NCBI GenBank assembly: GCA_001557505.1
Contig: LSAX01000008.1
Coordinates: 992,001-1,056,000 of the forward strand
Direction: 5' to 3'
Length of the DNA: 64,000 bases
Source of the DNA: Reticulascus tulasneorum
Lineage: Eukaryota > Ascomycota > Sordariomycetes > Glomerellales > Reticulascaceae
The position numbers and the translations under genes are program-made. The notes under the pieces are model-generated. The model had not been told where the DNA came from. It searched no databases and saw only the letters and a list, made by a program, of their open reading frames with translations. Shown here piece by piece: positions 23,056 through 35,007 of the stretch (its first letter is position 1; every line of letters starts with the position of its first letter).

Positions 23056-24237
23056 ACTTTCGTCGTCCAAACGTAATTAATGTGCAAGGCTGCCAGGAAA
23101 TTCCAACAGGCGCCGTCCAGGCAGATAAGGAGAGTCGTCTCAGCTGTCTATCCGAGTAGCTTTCCGCGCCCCCTTCAGACTACTAGGTAGGTAAGGTAAG
23201 GTAGAGACGAAGGTACGAGGTAGGAGGTACCTTACTCCGGAGCCAAGGTGAGACACACATTCCAAGGACGAAAACAACCCTGCGCCTACGAGAAAATCCT
23301 CGCGCCGGTTCTTGCGATACGCGAATCAGGATTGCGGAAATTCGGCCATGGCGTCCGGAAAGAGCACATGGATCCATCGCCAAGGCGGGAACCTTGATAG
23401 ATAAGTGGATGCACGTAATATCGTGAGAACCCTGATGGACAGAAATGTCCCCAACTCCAGGCCAGGCCAGCACCTCTTTAATAATATCGGCGGCCATCGG
23501 GGCCACTCGCGGCTGCCACAGCCAAGCCTTGGGTACCTTATTCACCGCCCTATTCGCGTGTCATTAATCTACCCACCTCAGATACCTTAGACAGCTCTCC
23601 CGATGCCAAGGGCTCATTGACGGTCTGGGTACTTCCCTGCCTTGCAAAGTTGTGTGTGGAAGGACGTCGGACCCGGTCTTGATTGGCTTTCATACATACA
23701 TCCAGGTTCTCACTCAGCATCTTTCAAGCTGGAGCTTGCCGCCGAACCCTACAGTAATTACATTAGGAAGCTAAGTTGCCCTAGGTTGGCTCTAGAGAAG
23801 AACGGTATTGACCCAATTCCCTCTCTCATCATAGTCTCCTTCTGGACATGGAGCTGATTACCTATTTATCGTACATGTTCAGCCAGGAGCTAGTTGGGTC
23901 CCTGCGGTCTTACCTGTGTCAAACTCCGGTGCTATTTTCGTTCGGATAAGGCCCATCTAACGAATCAAAATCTCAAAGGTCGCAATCATACCTTAAAGTG
24001 ACATGCCACCGCAGCATGCAGGTGTCAGGTTGAGAAGCCACGGCGGGTCTGGCCGGCGACTTGTTTGCGACAGTCCCAACAGCCTGGGTCGGTCCTGCTT
24101 AATGGAAAATTGGCCTATTGTGTGATTCACCTAGAATTTCGAGAAATATATTGAAATATCTGATATTACACTGTGCTCTGTCTGAACCGTCTTGCCGCTT
24201 GATATGCAGAATATAAATAACCACCCACACAGTTTGA
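23056..24237. promoter_or_regulatory. ZIP upstream region rich in AAGGT/ACCTT elements
   Basis: A 1.2-kb non-coding interval. Cores resembling zinc-response elements (yeast Zap1 ACCTTNAAGGT, Aspergillus ZafA CAAGGT) recur: CAAGGT at 23244-23249, ACCTTG at 23391-23396, ACCTTA at 23535-23540 and 23584-23589, and ACCTTAAAGTG at 23990-24000 (nine of eleven positions of the Zap1 site). A GTAAGGTAAGGTAG run lies near 23191. This suggests induction under zinc limitation. The core is only five or six bases, so chance matches are expected too. Confidence 0.4.
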
Positions 24238-24807
24238 CTAAAAAGCTAATACAGCACCAACAACGGCAACCGCAACCGCGCCAAATCCTCCACGTGCAGC
24301 AGCGCCATTGACGATAGAGATGGTCGATGTGGTTGAAGTGGATGAAGTGTTGTTGGCCCCAGCAGTAGGGCCAGTCGGGGAAGCAGTTGTGGTGACAACA
24401 GCTGTTGCAGGGCCGTCGCAATGCCAATGGTCACCGTGTGGCTCGCAACTTACGGACGCAGTTGGACTTGGTCCCAGAGATCCACTGCCGCTGCTATCGG
24501 TGTGTTCATCGTGGTCCTCGTCATCGTGCTCGTGATCGTGGTCTTCATCCTCATGGACTGTGCTTGTGGTTGGGGTTGTCACAGGTGCAGATGTGGTGGT
24601 GACGCTGGCTACATCTGTTACACGAGGACCATCGCAGTGCCTTTTTAGTGTGTTAAAATCGTGACTTCAAGTCCTGCTTCGGATACCAACTCACCAGTGA
24701 TCGTCATGGGGCTCACATCCGATGGACTCGGTAGGCGACGGCTCGAGGGTCTGGGCAACGCCGACCGAAACAAGGCCCACAAGGGTAAGGAACTGAGTGG
24801 CTCGCAT
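24238..24807 (-). CDS. small His-rich secreted protein, probable GPI anchor, paired with ZIP gene
   Basis: A 171-aa protein in two exons, 24807-24695 and 24640-24238. The signal peptide is MRATQFLTLVGLVSVGVA. Two copies of the motif CEPHxDHWHCDGP lie at 31-43 and 103-115. Between them is a metal-ligand-rich stretch, EDEDHDHEHDDEDHDEH (about 68-84). A Ser/Thr-rich spacer and a C-terminal NGAAARGGFG then a hydrophobic tail (AVAVAVVGAVLAF) fit GPI attachment near Asn149. The intron cuts the first motif between Trp and His in phase 2. It lies 1.2 kb upstream of, and in the same direction as, the ZIP gene. I infer that it binds Zn2+ at the cell wall and feeds the transporter, as the unrelated zincophores Pra1/Aspf2 do; binding of another metal is possible. 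Confidence 0.85.
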
Positions 24808-25877
24808 TTTGGTTGACCGGTTTTTCAGACTGACAGTGACAGTTTATGACGAGCTGAAGTTTGGCCAAAAACGAGGGATAACTCAAACGAATGTAATGCT
24901 CAAGGGACTACTTGTGAAAGGTGTCGGACACAAATCTGAGCCAGCCTGCAGGGTCGTGGGCAAATTTATAGTTCCAGGAATTCACTTGTAGGATTAATAT
25001 TGGCAGCCGCACCTGTGAGGTAGATGCAAGCGTGCTGCTTGGCGTCCAATTCTAATGCTGCCAAGCTTGATGAGCACTTGGAGGATGAATCAACCCGACT
25101 ACGACGAGGCCTCTGCCAACAGCGACTACAACGCTTCAGAAGTTAGGGTGCTTCCGAACAGGGTATATCAACTCTTACTCTAGTGGCCCAGAAAATTTTC
25201 ATTGTTGCGTGAATCGAGAACCAGTGGCGCTGGGTTTCTTTGAATGGGTGCTGCAGCCGCTGGCCATCAAGGTCCTCGCGGAAGAGAGGGCGGGCCATGG
25301 GGACCTGCATGGGGATGCGGCCAACGCAGCGGGTCGCGCGCTGCATGCCGATGGCCTGTGAAGACAAGTGATTTTGGCCCTGAGCTGAATCTGGGTTTCC
25401 GAAAGATCCACTGTCTTCTTTGGATTCTTCGGACAAAGATACGCTCTCTGTAGACTAAGGTCTTTATTTGTTGATGTTGATGTGATGGAAAGCCCCACGA
25501 TGTTTCTGTGCCTGATGTACTACCGAAACGTGTGCTTTCAAGCCTGGGATAAAGAGCCCTGAAGTAGAGATCCATGTTATTGCTCTTCAAGATGACTAAT
25601 GCTGCTGATATTCTTCGCTATGTAGACCAGGCACGCCTGGTTGGGATTCCAAAGCACAACCTGTTAGTAGTATAATAGCGCCATGTCAGTCACCGAGGAG
25701 TGTAAGGGTTAACTCTCCTATAATCAGCGATCTTTCGATAGAACCGAAATCACTCCAATTGTTTTGAACGTAGCTGTGTGTCCTTCGAGGTCAGCATTCT
25801 GTTCTAGATGGTGAAGAACATCTTGACAGCGTGCTTCCTACCAGCAGAACTCTTCCCAGTCCGACCGTCCCGAACAT
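24808..25877. other. intergenic, no gene recognised
   Basis: The first part is the promoter of the His-rich gene, with one AAAGGT at 24918-24923. Around 25150-25600 several frames overlap on both strands in a locally GC-rich segment (25220-25360), but none has recognisable domains. It may be decayed coding DNA. Confidence 0.4.
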
Positions 25878-27569
25878 CTACTGATCGTTTCGTCCCAACG
25901 CCCTCAACATAGGGCCCCAGGCCCAAAGTACAAACGGTGCCGTAGCGCCCATGACTACGAAGATCGCCGCGAGTAAAGTGTTCGCCCACCCATATCCCAT
26001 TGCGATATACAGTTGCGGTGCAAATATTGGAAAGACAAAAGCCAAAATAAACATCGGCATGCGTGAGGCGGCGCCAGCTGATGCCGCATGGTTCTTGAAT
26101 TCGTCGAGTTGGTACGCCATCAGCCCCTGAGAAAGCCAGAAACTGCCCGCGGTGAATGTCGCAGCGCCAACATCTACCATCGCCCAATGTAGATGACGTT
26201 CTGCGGACCAACCGTACCATACTAGACCCGCAGGCAACATTAGAACTGCGGGTAGCATGTGGGGGATGCGGAACTCGGGAGTTGCTGCATCGCTGGAACG
26301 AGCTTTGAGGCGTTTGAAGATGATATCCATGGCCGGACCCCCTATTTGAGCTGCCAGGGTCGCTCCCAACGCAATGGAGATATAGTTCAGACTGCTCTGT
26401 GTTTCCGTTTGCCCGTACCGATCGATCCAGAGTGTGGCGTATGTCGAGAGCATAAGAATGTAAATGCCGAAGTCTAGTGCCATAATGAAAGACAGATACT
26501 GGATTACAGGCCTGGTGAGTAAGATCTTTAGGGGTCTCTTAAGATTGAGAGATATCATTGAAAAGAGATTCTGATAGAACTCTCTGTCCCACGTTTTTCT
26601 CGCCCCATGGATACCCTGTTGAGTAGCGGCCTTGCGTTGAAGAAGGAGCGGCGTGTAAGTTTCCGAGAAGACGAAGAATCCAGCGAAAGTAACAACTGCA
26701 GTTGAGATACTTAAGACCCAGAAGAGCCAAGGCCATGCAATTTTCTCTGACAACAAGCCGCCAATAATCGGCCCAAGGGCTGGACCGAGATAAGGGATAA
26801 ACGATGCCATGGCCAACGACTTCCCTCGATCATCCGCTCGGTACAGATCTGCCATAATCGGCCCGGTAAACTATACCGAGCATGTCAATAATGAGAGCCA
26901 ATAGCTGACAACTTCGAGCAGACTTAATGATAACCTGAGAGGAGAAATGGGCGAGATCGAACATACCGTGATGCCGACACTAGCCCCTGCACCAGCCATG
27001 AATCTGCCTACAATCATTACACCCTTATTTTTTCCAACTGGGCACAGGGAGTTCCATAGGATATAATACGCATTGCATAGTAACCAGACGGGTCGCCTTC
27101 CGTACATCTCCGACATGACAGCGACAAGGAAAGGAGCAAATCCTAAGCCAAGCATGTAGATCGAAAATGAAATCTGGGTCGTAGACTTGCCCATGTTTAG
27201 GTCAAGAGAGATTTGGTTGAGGGCTGCTGCCATTACGCTAGCAGTCATAAGAGTTATTAGCTGCGTCAAGGAGGTAATGATGGCAACGGAGATCTTGTGC
27301 ATGGATGACCAGTTGTATGGATCTCGGGGGTCGTTCGGGCCATCCCAGGTAGCCTACATGGTGTTAGTGAGCTTACTATCTGAGCACGCCATCAGTTGCA
27401 AACTTAAGCCATGCTCTTCCAAAAGTGCTTGTAGGCGACCGCGTGATTCCTCGTCAGGATTAAAAATCGCCGAGTCGTCCAACTCTACCAGATTCGGCAA
27501 GGCAATGTTCTGGGGATTGCCGATTGGCAACGACAGGCCGTGCTCTTCCTTTTCCACAGTGGTGGTCAT
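25878..27569 (-). CDS. MFS transporter, DHA1 (12-TM) type
   Basis: A 486-aa membrane transporter in three exons: 27569-27489, 27353-26967 and 26870-25878. Landmarks are ATWDGPNDPRDPYNWS before TM1, the motif A region MSEMYGRRPVWLL between TM2 and TM3, RFMAGAGASVGITFTGPIMADLY (across intron 2), and FIPYLGPALGPIIGGLLSEKIAWPWLFW containing motif C. The central loop and TM7 onward (IQYLSFIMALDFGIYILMLSTYATLW) are usual for polyamine/drug carriers of fungi. Intron 1 is the least certain part: the donor at 27488 gives phase 0 and a clean frame, but the frame stays open further into the intron. It would move small molecules across the plasma membrane; the substrate is not evident and its neighbours give no hint. 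Confidence 0.88.
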
Positions 27570-29640
27570 AGTAGTGGGAGGGTTCAGATCTAATGAATAA
27601 GCGTTGAAAAGCTCATGAACTCTTCTCCGCAGCTTGGCTTGAACTAAGGCTATCAGCTTCAGCAACTTCGGAGCAGACGCGGAGCTAACGGTCCCAAGTG
27701 AGTCATTGCGAGATTCAACTTAACTCCCTGCAGATCTTGCTGGGGCGGGGGGTTAGCAGAAGCCGAAAGAGGAAGGTCCTCTAATGCATGAAATCCTACA
27801 CAATGCTCGACTACCTGACCATTCGCAACAGCTTTACATCATCACCTACCATAGTAATGAACCTGATCACTCTGGACGACTGGAGCCAAGTCTAGAAAGC
27901 GAATGATTAAGTCGGCAGGATATTACTGGTGAATTGCTGACGACTCAATTTTCTTTGTCCTCGGGTCTCTGGGCGTGCGTTCGGACGACTACTGTCTATC
28001 AGACTGAATCAAGACTTTTGCTTGACTAGTATTTCTTCTTATATACATCCCTTTGGATGGCTAGACATACATAATTAGCAGATAAGAACCAGCGTTCCAG
28101 CGTTAGCACAACAACCCGTGCCCCAAAGCTGAATAGGGTTCCAGCGGTCGACAGGCAAACAGAAATCCTTTTGTCGATTACCTTAAGAATTAATGAACAA
28201 AGCTGATCGATCGCGATATCATAAAGCCCCTCCTCCGTGGATCTTTCATGTGAATCTTCTACTCACACATCCAGAAATGCAACTTGCCATGATCATATGG
28301 CAAAGCCTGATTAATATTTGGCAAGAATTTTGCTGGTGTATCCAACCTTCATAGGCCGTAAGAACAGTGGCGAGTAAGAAGCGTATACAGCACGAATTCG
28401 GAAAGTTTACTCAGCCACGAATCTCTGGGAACTTTGCAACCTGTTGGCACATCTATCTTGTAACTCAGTATCCGGGGCAGAGTAGGTCTTAGATCGCATA
28501 CCTGTCCTATCTGTGCTGGCCTGTGGTGACTCAAAGTCCAAGCGTTTCCCCATTGGATGCAGATGCAGAACGACGGCTCAGGAGTTGAAGGGTTGGAGTT
28601 GGGACCGCGGGGTTTTTCGAAATCAGGGCAAAACCATTGTGGCGATTGTATTCAAAGGGAAGGAGAAATGAGGGTTGCATCAACACAATGTCTGCTTAAA
28701 GGCATTTGGAAACAAGGTAACATTCTGCGTCCGTTACATGGAATTTCTTTATTTTACCTACGTCTGCCTCTTTGCCAGTTGTCGTGGTATCTACAACCTA
28801 GTATATTAACGTTTTGTGTTCGGCAGCCGACTTTTGCCAAGCTATCATCGAAAACGCCCCCAAGCATGTGACCGCCGCTGGCTACGGCAATTGGCCCTAC
28901 CGGCTAGAATGTCGCCTCCGGTAGTACCGGATGACTAGCGGCCGCCGTGCCTACTGATATCCCAGACAAGCATACCAAGTAACCTCTAATTCGGCCGGAG
29001 TGGGCGGTACATCCAAAACAAGAAGGATTTTACACAAATGGCACCTCAAAGACGTCGCACTGCATCTGACGGCCACAGTAGCCATAGATTGATAGCACCC
29101 TACCTCGGTCTCGATCGCGATAACAGACTGTGACCGCATATCCTTCTGAAGTCCGTCGCACAGCACAAAACCCGGACAAGAGAAAGTGCCACAGGTTGTT
29201 TCTGTCGCTGTAGCAAGATCCAGCATGCTCCGTTGTGGAGCGTTGTGTCGGCCGTGGTTTTAATTAGGTACAAGTAGGTTGCACTGAGGATTGCAAAGGT
29301 TGCCCACAAAGGAGTTTACCCCCACGTCACATCTAAGGACGAGTGAAACCTCCCAATCAATATCTATAAAAGAAAGAATAAAAATGGCTACATCTCCACT
29401 GAAAATTGTATGCTTATAGCCCTCGGAGAGACGAATACAACATCATTCTGACCTGCTCTTATAGGAAATAGTGTTTGCCGAGCATATTCGTCTTTCCACT
29501 AATGCCAGACTGCCTGGCCCGTTGGCGACTATATATTGCTGGCGTCTCTCCTCTAATTATAAGTGAGAACCTCAGCTATAAACCGACAGCCGAACTTTCT
29601 GTGTCACTCCCTTACCTTCGCAAGCCTCAACACAACAAAA
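27570..29640. other. 2-kb gene-poor stretch
   Basis: Between two divergently transcribed genes. Frames up to about 100 codons occur (for example 28557-28871) but look random. No tRNA-like or repeat structure was noticed. The last 200 bases hold the promoter of the small secreted protein. Confidence 0.45.
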
Positions 29641-30101
29641 ATGAAAGCCTTTGTTATCCTCGCATCCGTACTCTCAGCTGCTGGTTCAGCCTCCGCAGCC
29701 GCTTTAGACATCTCTGGTCTCCAGAAGAGAGATAATGGATACTCATGTACAGTAAGCCTGTATAAGGGAACTGTGGGAGCACGATGGTACAGGGTCGATG
29801 TATGGGGGTAAGATACAACCTAAACTCTGACTTGCTTCTGTCCCTTTTTATGTTTGGTCACCTATAGAACTAATTTCCACGGGTATTTAGAAACTGGTAT
29901 GGCAACCAGGGTAGCACCTTCAAGGAGCACATGAAATGTTTTGCGGTTTCGGGCGTTACATGGACCACCGCTTCATCAGTCAGCGGCGTTTTGGAGTGGT
30001 CAGGGAAGAGTACTGGCGTTAATACGCAATGCGTTGGAGATACATTCTGGGAGATCACTAAAATATGGGGCGGGCCTCAGTGCAGCATCAAATATCTGTG
30101 A
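29641..30101 (+). CDS. small secreted cysteine-containing protein
   Basis: A 125-aa protein in two exons, 29641-29807 and 29891-30101, with an 83-bp intron. The signal peptide is MKAFVILASVLSAAGSASA, followed by a short propeptide ending in a Kex2-like LQKR. The mature chain of about 92 aa starts DNGYSCTVSLYKG and has four cysteines (SC-TV, KC-FA, QC-VG, QC-SI), enough for two disulfides, with many aromatic and Gly residues (VDVWGNWYGNQG). Size and design match secreted effector-like or antimicrobial-type proteins of fungi, but I recognise no family. It stands alone between two gene-poor stretches of 2.1 and 1.3 kb, a setting common for such genes. Confidence 0.8.
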
Positions 30102-31403
30102 AGCAATAAGATTAGCCAGTGGTTAACGGACCTCTTTCGTGTCACAGCATAGTACACCGCATCTTATCCAGTCATCTGTGGCCCTTCGAAAGGCACCTGG
30201 GTAGCCAATTCATAAATTAAAACCGAACTATGTGGTAAACCTGTGTTACCATTTCCTCGTCGACCTCTAGCGGGGGCTTGTCGTCCAGCGGGCCTTACTT
30301 TCCTAGCATACCCACTGCAGCGAGGGTGATTGCCCGGAAAGAGATGGACATGAAAGAAGCTCACAGTCCCATTTATTACGTCGTCACTTGCTTAGAATAT
30401 GTTCAATTGGTCCGATTAAACTAAAGCAGCCTCTTCATGTTTCGACATCATGGACAGACTTAGGAGTAGCTCAAATGTGAAGTCGTCGACATAATTATAA
30501 GATTGTAAGTAGCACAATAACTACATGGCCCACCTATTATTTCCAGTGATCTATCCCGCGTGAATGTCGCGCGACAGGCGGAAAGACGATGTTGTTGTAT
30601 GCGGACAACCACAAAATTCTGCATCATACCTGACATCTACAGAGAGATCCAAGACAAATCCTGCTGAGAAAACTGCGCTTGAGAGACCAATCAAATCTTG
30701 GCGATGCGCCACGTCGGCTCACCAGGCGCATTAGGAAGCCGCAGCCCCGGCTCGTGGTGTGAGGTTGTGTTTGAGAGGAGCTGCGCCAGACCATGGGATT
30801 GAGGGATGGACGACGAAGACCACAGCGTCTATGCCTCCGTCGCATCTAATCGTGCAGGCAGGTGACCCAACTCATCAGCTCATGTCCGCGCTTGTTCGAC
30901 AGTTTCCAGTAAGCCAATGCTGGGTACATAGGATGTCCCACCCGAGAATTATGGAGACGTAGGAGTTTATCAATCCGCCGGTAATGCGCCTAGCCGTGGA
31001 CGAACAGGCCCCTGCTTGCAATTATGGCCTTTTGTAGAGGGGTATGGCAGGCCTTAATTGGGCGGATTCCACCGATCTTACATGGGTGAGTCGTGCTGTT
31101 CGTCCACACAGCCTCAAACTGCAATGCCCTGCTTGCGCCCACTCCGAATCCTTTACGCTACCGAGCTCAACTGCAAAGACGTACAAAATGAATTCTTAAT
31201 CCTGATGGAGCGAAGACAATTCTCCAACTTAATACGCTTAGGATATTCTGACAACGACGATACGCGAAGTTCACGACGCTGTAACCTTTCCCCCATCGAA
31301 GCAACCCGAGCTATTCACTTGTGTCGGCCCAAAGCATAAAATTCCTCAGTCAAGATCGAAGCACTCGCATCTCGAATCGGGCAAATAGCGGAGGGACTTA
31401 AAG
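30102..31403. other. 1.3-kb gene-poor stretch
   Basis: No convincing gene on either strand; short frames only. Confidence 0.45.
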
Positions 31404-32478
31404 ATGTGGGGTCCAGGCGCTATCTCTTGCATCATACGTTGGCTATGCCATATCCCGACAGGTTATCTCGCCATTACCGGCCTTTCTCTACAAAATACGG
31501 TACTCAAGGTGCCGAACATGGGCATATACCCAAACGGACCGAACCTCTTAGTCGGACTACAGTTGGTGGGAATCGTGGTGCGTGTGCTCCCCTCCCTTCA
31601 AATGTCACGGCAATGCTTATGGGACTCTAGGGAGTAATCACATTCGCCTGGAACTTTGTCATGTTTGCCGCCTCACCATTCGCCCAGGGAAATGTCCTCG
31701 GCGTGATTGGCGTTGTCGACATGACCTTGGGGATCTTGATCGCGATCGGCGTTATGGAGCAGTCGAGCTTCCTCCCTGGTAGCTACGGCAAATGCCACAG
31801 CGCCGGGTCATGGAAGAGCGCACCAAATGGCCACAATTTCTTCAAAACAGCTAGCAAGGACGGCATGTGGTCTACGCCATTTGATGTATGTTTCGACCTG
31901 ACTAAGACCTGGGCTTTCGCGATTGCTATTAGGTGAGTGAAGTCAACACATTTACTCTTCGCCGCAGCACATCCGTTAACGAACGGCGTCCCAGCATCAT
32001 CTATGTTTCCTGTGGGATACTGAACATGAAGTTTGGGTTCGGGCAAACAGGTTGTCGTGGCCGAGCAGAGAATCGCGGAGTGGGATATCCAAGTTACGAT
32101 TTTGACATGAGTCCGGTCGGCATCCGTTTGTCTTCCGGCGCGTCCTACTTCAGCCGATATCTTGATCCTTTCCGTCCCCTCCAGCAAAATATCTCTAGAT
32201 ATTACGCCAAAATCTTCCGGAGACCAAACAAGATGGAGGACGATGAGTTGGATCTCGAAAACGTACCAATTAGAAAACGGCAATCCTGGGACGAAGAAGA
32301 TGCGTTGGGCACAGCCGCTCCGCCTCGTTACGAGGTAGCCATTTCTAGCAGTTCTCACAATCCACCCTCGGGAAGTCTTGAAAGTGATGGTTTACTGCCA
32401 TTTGAGGATGGACCATCAGAAATTTTGGGATTCGCAGACGGGGAGGTCCACAAAGACAAGATCGTACACCGAGATTGA
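31404..32478 (+). CDS. predicted multi-span membrane protein with acidic C-terminal tail
   Basis: Family not recognised by name. The model has three exons, 31404-31577, 31631-31932 and 31995-32478, giving 319 aa with all phases consistent. Hydrophobic segments are ISCIIRWLCHIPTGYLAITG, LLVGLQLVGIVGVITFAWNF, VLGVIGVVDMTLGILIAIGV and TWAFAIAISIIYVSCGIL, so about four TMs. A cysteine-containing loop (GKCHSAGSWKS, DVCFDL) lies between TM3 and TM4. The roughly 150-aa tail is hydrophilic, with RRPNKMEDDELDLENV and a PPRYE motif. The arrangement (four TMs plus long tail) resembles fungal MARVEL-like or other tetraspan surface proteins. The ATG used at 31404 is uncertain, and an upstream exon is possible; the stretch after exon 3 begins (residues about 170-205) is compositionally odd and might hide another intron. 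Confidence 0.6.
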
Positions 32479-33323
32479 GACAGCCGGACTGGACTACTGT
32501 GCAAACTCTGCATCGAGTTACCGTCTTCAGTGTTCGAGCACGCCCCGAAAGTCCCCCCGCACGGGCGCAAGTCCGAGCCGTGTGTTGGGATAGCACCGAG
32601 TGAGCACGACCAATCAGTGGGGCAACTTGATCTACCTCATTACCGGAACCACGAACCTCTTGCATCCAGCTTGACAATTACGAGTATTGAGTTGGATGAA
32701 ATGGGTGGCATACTCAATAGCCTCCGAAATTCGCCAGCGTTGTGAAAGCCATTAAATGAAGCGGCAAGGGTGGTCGAGCAAAAATGTTCAACTTTGGCTA
32801 AGATGATGTCTGGACAGACAAAATGACCATCTTTGCGAGATACGTGCAAAATGAAATGCTACTGAATCGATCTAGTAACGGAAACAGAGGCATTAAATCT
32901 TCGTCTCTGGTTTGGTGCGTGCTGAACATGGCTACAACAGTATTCGATCTTGATTATCATGAGACATAGCTGGCGGACGTGATATAGGGGAATTTAGATA
33001 GCATGCTCTGGTGCGGGCGACTAAGAGATCAAAGTATTTCTTCGCTATCTCATGATGACCTAAAGTATAAGCCATTAGTTCTGCAAATCAGTGGCAGATT
33101 AGAACAGACACAAGTCAATACGACACGTATTCTTCATTCTTCTGCTACTTAGGTAGTCAGAACTAGAGCTGCATCCATCTCACGAATTTGTGAGAAAGTA
33201 AGTATCTTAAAACCTGGTTCCATTCGCAGTGTAGAGCGCGCCATCAACTCCTCTCGACCCATCATTGATAATCTAATCATTATGTAGTATCCCAAATTCA
33301 CGTATATATACACGAACGCCGTA
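32479..33323. other. intergenic between convergent genes
   Basis: AT-rich in its second half; no gene seen. Confidence 0.5.
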
Positions 33324-35007
33324 TTACGGCATCGGGACAGCTCCCAAAGAATGCCAGTCCCCATCTTTCAACTCAACCTCTTGCACCGTGCCATATAATT
33401 GAAAATAACATCGAGCAACACGATCTTCGAGCCTGACGTTGCTAGATATTGCCATCGTGGCGCATGCAATGGATGTCCCATTATCGGCATTTGTCAGCGC
33501 CGCCGGCTGCTCTGGGCCGTTCCATGTCAAATCGGAATCCATCCAAATAACGTAAATACAAGCGTCTGCTCCCTGATATAAGATGTAGGTGGCGGTTCGG
33601 CCATTTCCTGCAGCATCACCGCTACCCATGGCGAAACAGGCTATCGCTGTACCGATTGGTGGGACGACGGTTGGATATGATGACCCTAGATGTATATACG
33701 TATCAGTGCAATGAAATTCGCACGCGGGTATGTCAATATGTGCAAGTAAAATACGAACCTGGCCATGGAGGGTCTGGTGATGACTGAGTAGAGTACATAA
33801 ACAGAACCCCAGTAGGTCGTTGGGACACGAATCCAAGCGCCATGTTATTGACAAAAGGTTCCCAATCGGCCAACAGCGGAACCACTCCAAACGCGTTTGT
33901 GAGATTAGTGGGGGCGTAGGATGAGTCTATCCAGTTTGGGGACCCATCGGACATATTAGCATACTGGGAAACCACTACATACGTCCGGTCGTTGTACTCA
34001 TCCATATAGAACAGAAACGGCGAGTACGCAGCCACACGCGTATTTATCGAGGATGAGATTGGAAGGTAGTAGTCCCCAGGTTCTTTCTGCTCATTTCCAT
34101 ACAGGTTCATGTCACCTGGTAGCATCTTGTGCACAAGTGTGCCGTCATTGTCGTTGTAGTAGAGTCTGACTTGTGGTTCGTCTCCTGGCTGTATGGCGCG
34201 TCTGGTTAAGTACAAATGTTACCTGGTCCGCCATCGGGAGGTGCGCTCACCATATCTAAAACAGTGCTTGCAGTGAGATTCGTCCAAGCCCTTGCAGAGC
34301 CCAGCTCAATTGGATCTGTCCACTCCTCTCGGATCTTTAGCCCGCTTTTAATTGAGCTCTCATACGTCGTCGACTTAATCGATGTTCGGACGGTGTCATC
34401 TGGTCCCTGGTAGAACAGATGGAATTTCCTACTTTGGAGTATGGTCCCTGACGCCACTTTCTCTTCGTGAATATATCCTGTGGCTGCCAGGTGGGAATAT
34501 CGCCGAATCGATAACAGCGTAGGTGAGGGGTTTGACGGGGATATTGTTGGCGAGGCTGTTGTTGGAGAGGATATTGTTGGCGATGGAGTTGGGCCTGATG
34601 ATTCGTTGCCAGCATTTCGTTCCTTATTTCCAAAGATCCCTCCCACAACCCCGCTGAGCACTATCATAAGAATCACCACGGCGCCAACGATTAGCCAGCC
34701 ACGACGGTGTGACCGGCGCTTATTGACGACCGCTTCTTCAGCCCCCACAACCTTAGTATTCACGTTCTTATCTCCGCCGAGCCCCACCACTTCGAGGCCG
34801 GCGCCATGTTGAAGTTGCGGCAGCGAATCCCGGTGGTTAAAACGCTCGCTGGGGACAACCTCGAGGCCATCGTGAACTTCGATCTGGTCGACTGGTGAGA
34901 TCTGAGTCTAAGTAAATATATGGTCAGCACAGTATTTCTCAGGATCGAAGTATAAGCCGCGACAAGCTGGCGGAAAGTAGCACAAAGCCTCATAAACATA
35001 CCTCCAT
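33324..35007 (-). CDS. type II membrane protein with lectin-like (beta-propeller) ectodomain
   Basis: A 484-aa protein in four exons: a 6-bp first exon 35007-35002 (Met-Glu), then 34907-34251, 34188-33759 and 33685-33324. A cytosolic head of about 70 aa has two GLEVV motifs and a basic cluster (NKRRSHRR), then one TM at about 72-94 (GWLIVGAVVILMIVLSGVVG). A Ser/Thr/Pro stalk follows (SPTISSPTTASPTISPS). The ectodomain has repeating blade-like elements: HLFYQGPDDTVRTS, VRLYYNDNDGTLVHK, FLFYMDEYNDRTYV and TYILYQGADACIYVI, each a Y/F-Y-x-x-x-D pattern. Fungal proteins built this way are commonly matched to the fucose-specific-lectin propeller fold. It probably sits at the plasma membrane or in the secretory path and may bind glycans; no enzyme residues are visible. 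Confidence 0.75.
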
